Source: Dulcicalothrix desertica PCC 7102 (GTDB lineage Bacteria; Cyanobacteriota; Cyanobacteriia; Cyanobacteriales; Nostocaceae). From it: DNA of 64,000 bases. The position numbers were made by a program, and so were the translations under genes. The stretch's first letter is position 1. Each line of letters begins with the position of its first letter. The stretch lies in NCBI RefSeq assembly GCF_003991905.1, contig NZ_RSCL01000027.1, positions 1 through 64,000 on the forward strand. Reading direction: 5' to 3'. This document shows positions 56,384 through 64,000 of the stretch, piece after piece. The notes under the pieces are model-generated. The model saw only the letters and a list, made by a program, of their open reading frames with translations, had not been told where the DNA came from and did not search any database.

Positions 56384-57052
56384 GAGGTGTTCTAAATCTA
56401 AATTAGATACTGAAGCCGCTAACTTTTCTAAATCACTAGGGTTTTCAAAATATGGCAAACAGCCAAAAACTCGAATATTAGTAAGTGATTGTATCAAATC
56501 GGCTGGCGCCAAATCTTCAATGTCTGCTTCGCTATATGGTTGAGAACAGTTTAGAACGATTCCCAGTAAGTTAACTTTGGTTAATTTAGCGAGCGCGACA
56601 TTTGCAACAGCTTGAGAAATGGCGCCTAGTTTCACAGGCACAACTAATATAGTAGGTAAACGCCATTCGGCTGCTAAGTCAGCTACTGTTAACTCAAAAG
56701 TGACGGGAGAACCCAGTCCTCCTAATGCTTCGACAAACACAAAATCTCTGTTTTGCTGCAATTTCGTCAGAGTTTGCCATACTAACCCCAAATCTACATT
56801 TCTATTTTCTTTGGCAGCAGCAATTGGTGGCGCCAGTGGCGCCTGAAAATATAGTGGTGTGATTTCGGATGGTGACTGCTGTAACGAAAATAGCTTCTGG
56901 TAAGTTTCGCGGTCACCTTCTCCTGATTGTATTGGCTTCAGGATGCCAAAGCTATGGGATGCACGATATTTTTGCCAATAAGCTGCAAGCGCAGTTGTCA
57001 AAACTGTTTTACCTGCTTCGGTATCAGTGGCTGTAATTAGTAGTGAATTCAA
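56369..57052 (-). CDS. bioD: dethiobiotin synthetase
   Basis: 227 aa. The P-loop [17 protein letters not shown] at the N-terminus, [24 protein letters not shown] and [20 protein letters not shown] (NTPase motifs) identify BioD. Closes the ureido ring of biotin with CO2 and ATP. GEGD replaces the more usual TG-rich loop, a normal cyanobacterial variation. Its last residues are repeat-derived. No other bio gene is near. Confidence 0.92.
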   Translation of the reverse strand: MNSLLITATDTEAGKTVLTTALAAYWQKYRASHSFGILKPIQSGEGDRETYQKLFSLQQSPSEITPLYFQAPLAPPIAAAKENRNVDLGLVWQTLTKLQQNRDFVFVEALGGLGSPVTFELTVADLAAEWRLPTILVVPVKLGAISQAVANVALAKLTKVNLLGIVLNCSQPYSEADIEDLAPADLIQSLTNIRVFGCLPYFENPSDLEKLAASVSNLDLEHLWQRM

Positions 57053-57119
57053 CTTTAATTTTTTTTAAGGTTCTTGTTTATTTATTATCTTACAAATTTC
57101 ATCGATTATTTCGACCTGA

Positions 57120-58886
57120 CTACTCAGTAGGAGCAGCATTTTCTAGTTGAGTGCTATCTGGTGTTGGAGTCGGAAAACTACCAGGTACTCTTCTATCGAA
57201 AATGCCTTCTGCTGGTTTTGTTAAGTCAATAGTTGGGGTTGGTGTTGGAAAAATCTCTGTTGTAGTAGGTGTTGGTTCGGGAGTTGGTTCAAGCGTTGCT
57301 GTTGGTGTAGGTGTTGGGACTGTAGGAGAAGGTGTTGGTGTAGAAATTAAAGGTTTGACTAGCCCAACTGTTAAACTATACTCGCTTTCTGCAACTCCAG
57401 GCGCCGGACTAAGTTGAATCGTATATCTACCTGTAAATGGAAGCGTGCCTTGATATGATGCAACATTTCTTGCTGCCCCATCTACTGCTTCGCGGTTTGG
57501 CGCCAGTACCGTTAGCTCGATTTGACCTTGTTGAGCCAATGAAACTGTTAGTTGCTGTCCCTCTTCACCTTGAAATGTATATAAAACAATTTGATTGGCG
57601 CCTAATTTACCTTGAACAGTAGCAAGACCAGAAGCATCAAATCTCAACCTTTTACTAAATACAGCAGGTTCCGAGGTTGACGTAGGTGTTGGAGTTACCG
57701 TTGCGCTTTCACTAATTACAGGAGAAGGAAAAGTTTGCGGTGGTGTTTCTATTGGTGTTTGTGGTTTAGGTTGGTTACGAATTGTACTAACTAATGCCCA
57801 AGAACCAAATCCAGCTAGCACAACGACCGCAGCACCAATAGCTCCAACTGCCAAAGGATTATCTAATACCGAATTATTGCTATTGACAGGAGGAATAACT
57901 GGGTCGGGTCTGTTAGAAGCGCGTCCTTGGTATTCTTGTTCGATTGGTTGCAGTACTGGGTCTGGGCGCCGACCCACAGCAACAGTTTGTACGTTAGATA
58001 AATTATTAGCTCTGGGGTCAGGCTGTGTTAAACCATTGGTTAAACCATTTATAGAATCTAATGCTTGCTCAACATCGCGCGCGCTTTGATAACGCTCCCC
58101 AGGAATATACTTAAGCATTCGATTCAAAACTTGGGAAAAACGAGGATTAACTTTAGCAAAACGCTGCCAATTCCACAACGTCAAATTTTCATCATATAAA
58201 TCTGCTGGTTCTTTGCCAGTTAACAAAACAATTGCGGTTACAGCTAAAGCATATAAATCACTATTAGGGTATGCTCTGCCAGTTTGCATTTGTTCACCAG
58301 GTGCATAACCCAACTTACCAACTGATGTCGCGTTAACAGTTCCACTTGGTGACTGTAACTTAGTCGCCAATTCTTTAACGACACCAAAATCTATTAGTAC
58401 TGGTTTATTATCTATTTGACGTTGAATAATATTTTCTGGGGAAATATCGCGATGAATAATACCGCGATTGTGTAAATGTTCGAGTACAGGTAATAAAGAG
58501 CGTATAATATAGACAACTTCCTCTTCTGTAAAAGTACTTCCTGTAGCTTTACGTTCTTCGAGTAAATCGCGATAAGTTTTACCAGCAACGTAATCTTGCA
58601 CCAAAAATAGCCGCTGGTCTTGCTCGAATCGTTCGCGAAATTGTGGAATTTGGGGATGCTGAATTTGATAGAGAATTTCGGCTTCGCGTTGAAAAAGCTC
58701 TTGTGCTTTCTCCCAAGCGGAAGTTGTACCAGTAGCATTGGGAATTAATTCTTTTATTGCACAAGGTTCATTAAAACGTCGCTGGTCTTCTGCCAGATAG
58801 GTTCTACCAAACCCGCCCTGACCCAAAATATTGATTATGCGATAACGATTTTGTAGGATAGTGCCAGTTGGAATGGGTGGTTGCAT
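57120..58886 (-). CDS. serine/threonine protein kinase with PPC-like exterior domain
   Basis: 588 aa. Kinase domain: GQGGFGRTYLAE, Lys in CAIKELI, HRDISPEN, DFGVV and APGEQ. Pro/Asn linker, then one membrane helix (~345-365, VGAIGAAVVVLAGFGSWALV). The exterior part has a Thr/Pro stretch and a bacterial pre-peptidase-like beta domain (~412-510, FQGEEGQQLTVSLAQQGQ), then a long TPTPTP tail. A sensor for an envelope signal is likely. The kinase looks active. Confidence 0.92.
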   Translation of the reverse strand: MQPPIPTGTILQNRYRIINILGQGGFGRTYLAEDQRRFNEPCAIKELIPNATGTTSAWEKAQELFQREAEILYQIQHPQIPQFRERFEQDQRLFLVQDYVAGKTYRDLLEERKATGSTFTEEEVVYIIRSLLPVLEHLHNRGIIHRDISPENIIQRQIDNKPVLIDFGVVKELATKLQSPSGTVNATSVGKLGYAPGEQMQTGRAYPNSDLYALAVTAIVLLTGKEPADLYDENLTLWNWQRFAKVNPRFSQVLNRMLKYIPGERYQSARDVEQALDSINGLTNGLTQPDPRANNLSNVQTVAVGRRPDPVLQPIEQEYQGRASNRPDPVIPPVNSNNSVLDNPLAVGAIGAAVVVLAGFGSWALVSTIRNQPKPQTPIETPPQTFPSPVISESATVTPTPTSTSEPAVFSKRLRFDASGLATVQGKLGANQIVLYTFQGEEGQQLTVSLAQQGQIELTVLAPNREAVDGAARNVASYQGTLPFTGRYTIQLSPAPGVAESEYSLTVGLVKPLISTPTPSPTVPTPTPTATLEPTPEPTPTTTEIFPTPTPTIDLTKPAEGIFDRRVPGSFPTPTPDSTQLENAAPTE

Positions 58887-59597
58887 GGTGATGTTAATTT
58901 AAGAACGCCAATAAAAGCTTTATACGAGGATAAGCTATAAAGACAGACAGACGCACAACATAGTAAGTGCCGTAGACTTTAAACGGCTTGTGTAACTCTC
59001 AGATTGACAATTTTTACACTTACCATGAGTGTACTTCAGCAGAAAAATATGATTTTCCGCACTTCTTGGATATATTGTTAGATTTGCGACTCGAAATCAA
59101 GTATGTTGCATCATCAATATTAGTCCTTGATACAAAAGACGGCCTCGGTAACTCTCAAGCAAAGTGATTTGCATTACATCTAAAAATCAGCATTGCATTT
59201 GATAAGAGGAGTTACAACAGTGTAAACAATTTGCGACGAATAGCATAGAATATTGTACTGCCCCCTATCTGCACTCATAATAAGTGCTTTTGTAATTGCC
59301 GAAATAAAAACTGTACACAAAGTTAATTCAATAGTGATGCAAGAAGCTATAACTGATGAAGATAGAGACGCGATTAATCGCGTCTCTACAGAAAAAAACA
59401 AAAATAGGTCTTATATCCAGACTTCATGTCTGTTAAGCTGTCAAAAAGGTAGTTTTACTATTTTAAGACTGAAAAACTTAATAGTTATGTTTTGCGGAGT
59501 CATACGTGAAAGTTTTCATCAAAACTTCAAACAACAGACTATTCATTTTTCAGCAACTTCCGCGTAGAAAAGCCAAATCTCTGATGATAAGATTGCC
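58887..59597. other. gene-free stretch upstream of prs
   Basis: No convincing ORF. A tagagacgcgattaatcgcg palindrome is at 59363-59388, near-identical to 45901-45928. The rest is AT-rich and holds the divergent promoters of the kinase and prs genes. Confidence 0.6.
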
Positions 59598-60638
59598 ATG
59601 AATGCACATCGAGGAACTGCTGTGCTTAGTTCTGCAACTTTAAAAATGCAGCCAGCGCCAACAGGATTTACCGAAAGTAATCGTCTGCGGCTATTTTCTG
59701 GCTCTGCTAATTTACAACTTTCCCAAGAAGTTGCCCGCTATTTGGGCATGGATTTGGGACCGATGATTCGCAAACGTTTTGCGGATGGAGAACTATATGT
59801 CCAAATACAGGAATCAATACGGGGTTGTGATGTTTACCTAATCCAGCCTTGTTGCAATCCTGTCAACGACAACTTGATGGAACTCCTAATCATGATTGAT
59901 GCTTGTCGTCGTGCTTCCGCGCGGCAAGTCACGGCAGTAATTCCGTACTATGGATATGCACGCGCCGACCGTAAAACGGCAGGACGCGAATCAATCACCG
60001 CTAAATTGATTGCAAACCTAATTACGGAAGCAGGCGCCAATCGGGTTTTGGCGATGGACTTGCACTCTGCTCAAATTCAGGGTTATTTCGACATACCTCT
60101 CGACCATGTATACGGCTCGCCAGTACTTTTAGACTATCTGACGAGCAAAAAACTTGAGGATTTAGTCGTAGTATCACCTGACACAGGTGGTGTTGCAAGA
60201 GCGCGCGCATTTGCGAAAAAGCTCAATGATGCCCCGTTGGCAATCATTGACAAACGTCGTCAAGCGCACAACGTCGCTGAGGTATTAAATGTAATCGGTG
60301 ATGTTAAAGGCAAAACAGCCGTACTAGTCGATGATATGATAGACACCGGCGGTACCATCACCGAAGGCGCCAAACTGTTGCGCGAAGAAGGCGCGAGACA
60401 AGTATACGCTTGTGCGACCCATGCGGTGTTCTCACCACCAGCAATCGAGCGTTTATCAAGCGGACTATTTGAAGAAGTAATCGTCACCAATACAATACCG
60501 ATGTTAGGCGCCGACACTTCTATGGAATCGCTTCGTAAACGCTTCCCACAACTCGTAGTTCTGTCAGTGGCGAATCTACTCGGAGAAACGATTTGGCGCA
60601 TACACGAAGATAGCTCTGTAAGTAGTATGTTCCGATAA
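59598..60638 (+). CDS. prs: ribose-phosphate pyrophosphokinase
   Basis: 346 aa. RLRLFSGSANLQLSQEVARYLG, the ATP site PYYGYARADRKTAGRE, catalytic DLHSAQIQGYFDIPLDHVYG, and the PRPP loop VLVDDMIDTGGTI are all present. Makes PRPP from ribose-5-phosphate and ATP for nucleotide, His and Trp synthesis. The first ~20 residues are a non-conserved extension; a start at Met17 is possible. Confidence 0.97.
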   Translation: MNAHRGTAVLSSATLKMQPAPTGFTESNRLRLFSGSANLQLSQEVARYLGMDLGPMIRKRFADGELYVQIQESIRGCDVYLIQPCCNPVNDNLMELLIMIDACRRASARQVTAVIPYYGYARADRKTAGRESITAKLIANLITEAGANRVLAMDLHSAQIQGYFDIPLDHVYGSPVLLDYLTSKKLEDLVVVSPDTGGVARARAFAKKLNDAPLAIIDKRRQAHNVAEVLNVIGDVKGKTAVLVDDMIDTGGTITEGAKLLREEGARQVYACATHAVFSPPAIERLSSGLFEEVIVTNTIPMLGADTSMESLRKRFPQLVVLSVANLLGETIWRIHEDSSVSSMFR

Positions 60639-60691
60639 CAGCCTTTTTGTATGTGAGCTAGCCTACAAAAAGGACAAAACGCTTTAATGCA

Positions 60692-60732
60692 CAAGGAAAG
60701 TAAGGGCAATAACCTTGTTCCTGCTTTCCCTT
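60692..60732. terminator. hairpin downstream of prs
   Basis: aaggaaagtaagggcaa is partly answered by ttgttcctgctttccctt. Stem is imperfect and the T-tract weak. Likely the end of prs. Confidence 0.4.
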
Positions 60733-60810
60733 CCTCAATTATCTACGTAAAACTGTATAGAATTTATTCATAATTCATATTTGTTTACTTTTGTTTATAG
60801 TTATAGCCCC

Positions 60811-61056
60811 TTAGTTGCATCGGCACCACAAGCGAAAGCACCATTGGTAAACCTCATCAATTTCGGAGGCCTTCGCAGTCCCAAAAATGGCGCCCAAACG
60901 GTAACCCAAATTTGTCCAATTCATCTGTTGCAGCGTCTTCTCAGTATATACCTCACCATTGGCACCGTGATGCCAACCAGCAAAAAATCTAGCCCGACGA
61001 TAATCTTCTAATCCATGTTCATCACTAAATTGGAACGTTATAGCTGTCATATCCAC
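60811..61056 (-). CDS. conserved hypothetical protein, 81 aa
   Basis: Reads MTAITFQFSDEHGLEDYRRA then FFAGWHHGANGEVYTEKTLQ, NWTNLGYRLGAIFG and VYQWCFRLWCRC. I recall similar small proteins in other filamentous cyanobacteria, without a function. Convergent with prs. Confidence 0.6.
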   Translation of the reverse strand: MDMTAITFQFSDEHGLEDYRRARFFAGWHHGANGEVYTEKTLQQMNWTNLGYRLGAIFGTAKASEIDEVYQWCFRLWCRCN

Positions 61057-61211
61057 GCATCAAAAACTAAGCATCCCCAGAATATTGGTGTCGAAGCCAT
61101 ATAAAAAGCCAAAATTATACAAAGCATCACTTCTTGTGGAACAAAATCCCAGATGTGCATTATAAGTAATAATTTTTACTATAGATACTACTGAGGCACA
61201 GAGAAGCAACG

Positions 61212-61399
61212 TAGTGGTTCATGTCATAAGTTTTGGGGAGTTGGTTAGCAACGGATACAACGGATGTAACGGATGATTTATTTGATACAAACAAAATTTT
61301 TTTACGGCGCCTCCTTTAAACGAATCAATTATCCGTTACATCCGTTCATCATCCGTTGCCAATATCCCTACCCACCAAAACTTTTGACATGAACCACTA
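61212..61399. mobile_element. MITE-like element, copy B (well preserved)
   Basis: Terminal inverted repeats of about 25 bp: tagtggttcatgtcataag at the left and cttttgacatgaaccacta at the right, with one mismatch over the first 25 bases. Inside is an STRR inverted pair (gcaacggatacaacggatg ... catcatccgttgcc) around an AT-rich loop containing a GGCGCC. No ORF. Copy A is at 71-245. Confidence 0.8.
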
Positions 61400-61445
61400 G
61401 GTTATGTGAAACCCAATATTTCCTTAAAAATGACACTTAAGCAAA

Positions 61446-62768
61446 TTAATCATCACAGCTTTCAAGTTTCAATGCTATGGCAACTAACTCTACCCCACCT
61501 CTCCACTCATCCCATAATCTTGGAAGATGACCTTTAGGAGCATCAAGGCTAAATTTAATTTGAGAATAATAAGACCATTCTCTACTAGTCCAACTTGCAA
61601 ACAAAATTTGGTGTTGCCTTGTACTTCTCCAACCTACAGTTTCTCCAAATTTTACCCAAGCTTCTTCATCAAACTTACCAATACAACCTCCACTATTCCT
61701 CCAAATCTCCTTTTGAACACTAAAACCAAAATGTCCATTACTGCACTTTACCCATAACGTGTCAAGAATACAAATATCTTGCGTGTTTATATCTAAAATA
61801 CTTTCATAAGTAATATAATTTTCTACTTCTCTATTGCATAGCTTGAGCAGTATATTTTTTGTCTCTTTATCAGCTTCTTTCCATTTTCCATCTACTAATA
61901 GAGTTTCTAAAGAGCTATAATTATTTGCTTGTATTGAGATATGAGAGAATATATTTGTATAAATATCCTCAGAATCACTATTTAATAGCTGTAACCATGC
62001 TTTAATTGATTGAGGACGATTTTCTGGAACTAGCTCCAAACCTTTTAAAATAGCGTCATTTACTTTATTACTCAACCTTGGATTAAGTTCTTTGGGTGAC
62101 GCAAGCGCGCAGTCCATCATTCTAGAAATAGAACCTTCTGGCTCTTGCCCCGTTAAAACTTTATACAAAGTTGCAGCTAAAGAATATACATCTGTAAAAG
62201 CACCACGTTTTGCACGAGGATTATATTGCTCTGGTGGAGCATAAAAAGGTGTTACATATTCTGTATGAGTTTGGGTTACATTTGGATTAAATTCACGTGC
62301 GATACCAAAATCTATTAAAACAGCTTCTGACTTATTTGCCCTAATAATTATATTATTTGGTTTCACATCTCTATGCAACAAACCTTTATTATGAACCATT
62401 TCTAATGCTTCACCAATCTGATTAATGTAAAATAAAGCTTCCTGCTCTGGCAACGGCAAGTTTTTATAAATTAACTCTTCACCTTCAACATATTCCATTA
62501 CAATGCCCCACAAATCATCAACTTTTATGCATTCGTAAACTTTGACAATATGAGGGTGGACGCATTTAGCAAGTTTTAGCGCTTCGTTGACGAAATCTTG
62601 CTGACTTTTGCCAAAATCGTCGCCATCAGTTAGTTTTAAAGTTTTGATAACTACTTGATGACCAGTGTTACTTTTGGCAAGATAAGTAACACCAAAGCCA
62701 CCTTGCCCCAACTTTCTCTCGACTATATATTTTCCATTGTCCAATTGCTGTCCAGATTGCCAAAACAT
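61446..62768 (-). CDS. serine/threonine kinase with C-terminal GUN4 domain
   Basis: 440 aa. Kinase: GQGGFGVTYLAK, Lys in VVIKTLK, HRDVKPNNI and DFGIAREF. Residues ~280-435 form a GUN4 domain: LETLLVDGKWKEADKETKNI, ICILDTLWVKCSNGHFGFSVQK, then GETVGWRSTRQ. GUN4 domains bind Mg-porphyrins, so kinase control by tetrapyrrole state is plausible. No membrane helix. Kinase looks active. Confidence 0.92.
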   Translation of the reverse strand: MFWQSGQQLDNGKYIVERKLGQGGFGVTYLAKSNTGHQVVIKTLKLTDGDDFGKSQQDFVNEALKLAKCVHPHIVKVYECIKVDDLWGIVMEYVEGEELIYKNLPLPEQEALFYINQIGEALEMVHNKGLLHRDVKPNNIIIRANKSEAVLIDFGIAREFNPNVTQTHTEYVTPFYAPPEQYNPRAKRGAFTDVYSLAATLYKVLTGQEPEGSISRMMDCALASPKELNPRLSNKVNDAILKGLELVPENRPQSIKAWLQLLNSDSEDIYTNIFSHISIQANNYSSLETLLVDGKWKEADKETKNILLKLCNREVENYITYESILDINTQDICILDTLWVKCSNGHFGFSVQKEIWRNSGGCIGKFDEEAWVKFGETVGWRSTRQHQILFASWTSREWSYYSQIKFSLDAPKGHLPRLWDEWRGGVELVAIALKLESCDD

Positions 62769-62873
62769 AATTTACGTATAGTTTTATTGTCAATTATGTC
62801 TCATGATATGTTTATGTATTATACAGTACATATTCCATTAGGTAGGTTTACACTAACAGCGCTCAACAACGAT

Positions 62874-63177
62874 TTAAATACTATCCTCTTGTTTTTCTGC
62901 CACTTCAACAATTAATTTAAGACCTAATGCCGCTAACCATTCTCTAAGATGATATATAGCTTCATCCGCGCTTTGTGCAAGCAATGTATCTAATTTTTAT
63001 TGGTGCTGTTTAACTTGAACAGGCGCCATGTTATTTTGTTCACCGAGAGCTTCAGCAATGTCGGTTAATGCGGATTTTAGGAGTTATGTAAGCTGCTGCT
63101 AACTCAGGCTCTTTTTTCAAAGATTTAATAAGATACTCGTTATAACTATCACTCGTCGGCATTTTGTCGTTTTTCAT
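62874..63177 (-). pseudogene. broken HigA-like antitoxin/regulator gene
   Basis: The start MPTSDSYNEYLIKSLKKEPE and the later parts (ALTDIAEALGEQNN, LDTLLAQSADEAIYHLREWL, ALGLKLIVEVAEK) match a family of small cyanobacterial antitoxin/HTH regulators. They lie in two frames: a frameshift falls after AAAYITP, and an in-frame TAA interrupts after QVKQHQ. No toxin partner remains next to it. Confidence 0.7.
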
Positions 63178-63243
63178 AATATTAAGCCAAATTTATACCT
63201 TCTCTATGTCCTCTGTGTCTCTGTGGTAAAGAAAATTACTTAT

Positions 63244-63271
63244 ACTGCACAGGCAAGATACCTGTGCTACA
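63244..63271. repeat. ACTGCACAGGCAAGATACCTG repeat
   Basis: A tgcacaggcaagatacctgt hairpin unit. Relatives at 16603-16628 and inside the 3' end of the second permease (26303-26331). A tctgtgtctctgtggtaaag unit precedes it near 63210. Confidence 0.7.
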
Positions 63272-63484
63272 AGATTACATATATGTTACAATGGATGGGT
63301 AATTAGCGGCGACTTTACTTTAATTTCAAAAAAGTCTTGTCAAAGCAAACAATGGTGAAGTATTAAGGTTAGAATATAATTGTTAAGGCTTCTTTACAGA
63401 GTTACACAAAAATTCCGTATTCTGTTACTACAGCCGTGTAAACAATATCTGAAAACCCCCTCTTAAATTATTGGAACGCGCACT

Positions 63485-64000
63485 ATGACGCTCCCTATCC
63501 GTAACGTCGCTATTATCGCCCACGTAGACCACGGCAAAACCACCTTGGTTGATGCACTTTTGAAACAGTCCGGCATTTTCCGCGAAGGCGAAGACGTTCC
63601 GGACTGCGTTATGGACTCTAATGACCTAGAGCGCGAGCGTGGCATTACTATTCTTTCTAAAAATACAGCGGTTAAATATAAAGAGACGCTGATTAATATT
63701 GTTGATACTCCTGGACACGCGGACTTCGGTGGCGAAGTTGAGCGCGTACTTGGCATGGTTGATGGTTGTATCTTAATTGTGGATGCTAACGAAGGCCCAA
63801 TGCCTCAAACTCGTTTCGTGTTAAAAAAAGCACTCGAAAAGGGTTTACGTCCTATTGTTGTTGTTAACAAGATTGACCGTCCTCAAGCTGAACCACACAG
63901 CGCTACCGATAAAGTTCTTGATTTGTTTTTAGAACTCGGCGCCGATGATGACCAGTGTGATTTTCCATACTTATTTGCTTCAGGTTTAGCTGGGTTCGCT
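63485..64000 (+). CDS. typA: TypA/BipA ribosome-associated GTPase (5' part)
   Basis: 172 codons to the window edge; no stop. G1 AHVDHGKTT, switch I RERGITI, G3 [15 protein letters not shown] and G4 NKIDRP identify a translation GTPase of the TypA/BipA type. It binds ribosomes and is needed under cold or other stress. Starts at the ATG in cactATGACG. Continues outside the window. Confidence 0.95.
   Translation, partial: MTLPIRNVAIIAHVDHGKTTLVDALLKQSGIFREGEDVPDCVMDSNDLERERGITILSKNTAVKYKETLINIVDTPGHADFGGEVERVLGMVDGCILIVDANEGPMPQTRFVLKKALEKGLRPIVVVNKIDRPQAEPHSATDKVLDLFLELGADDDQCDFPYLFASGLAGFA

Noticed and set aside
57151-57417. 88-aa Gly/Val-rich frame on the + strand
   Set aside because: Antisense of the TPTP-rich tail of the kinase gene; a low-complexity shadow.
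1-64000. tRNA or rRNA genes
   Set aside because: No cloverleaf with TTCGANNC-type arms or rRNA-like block was recognised in the gaps; a covariance search would be needed to exclude them.

Overview
The window is chromosomal DNA of a filamentous, probably heterocyst-forming (Nostocales-type) cyanobacterium. The support is a Ycf23/DUF561 protein, a cytochrome c6-type protein, a GUN4-domain kinase, DUF2301 and FetB membrane proteins, serine/threonine kinases, a 14-repeat WD40 STAND protein, a Cas6 with the cyanobacterial C-terminal helix-turn-helix, and very many dispersed hairpin and heptamer-type repeats. No rRNA or tRNA gene was recognised.

Layout. 1-10.6 kb: an accessory region with a MITE-like element, a VWA protein, a broken DUF6745 gene, Cas6, a TPR protein, a secreted Cys-rich peptide, a three-repeat orphan CRISPR array, a membrane protein with two GNAT-like domains, and a double-SWIM zinc-finger protein. 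10.6-13.2 kb: YdcF-like and DUF2301 proteins, a SAM hydroxide adenosyltransferase, and a 51-aa protein behind a perfect NtcA box. 13.2-16.6 kb: phage-type Dam methyltransferase, XRE regulator, GIY-YIG nuclease, then 1 kb of repeats. 16.6-21.3 kb: accD, prepilin peptidase, leuB and two unknowns. 21.4-26.3 kb: an ABC exporter with a tandemly duplicated permease. 26.3-34.1 kb: a diverged SucD/SucC-like pair, a coiled-coil membrane protein, FetB, a DegT aminotransferase and Ycf23. 34.3-41.3 kb: accessory genes (STAND-WD40, Uma2, PIN/STAS-like pair, DUF1016 nuclease). 41.5-52.7 kb: tex, GAF, DUF3291, DUF4385, VOC, a secreted methyltransferase, cytochrome c6, a stress/envelope cluster and uvrB. 53-64 kb: a GIRPI-repeat protein, a papain-like candidate, an M20 amidohydrolase, bioD, two protein kinases, prs, a broken antitoxin-like gene and the 5' part of typA/bipA.

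The strongest genome-scale signal is word usage. GGCGCC occurs about 130 times by my hand count, where a few would be expected by chance. GATC, the core of the usual cyanobacterial HIP1 octamer GCGATCGC, was found only six times where over 200 would be expected, and HIP1 itself was not seen. Many repeats run into genes. At least seven genes take their last codons or stop codon from a dispersed repeat, and one M20 hydrolase carries a repeat insertion in frame.

The best candidates for undescribed systems are the STAS-like/PIN pair (38.8-39.8 kb), the SucCD-like pair that lacks the phospho-histidine, the VWA/SWIM genes separated by a Cas6/CRISPR block, and the membrane-embedded double-GNAT protein.
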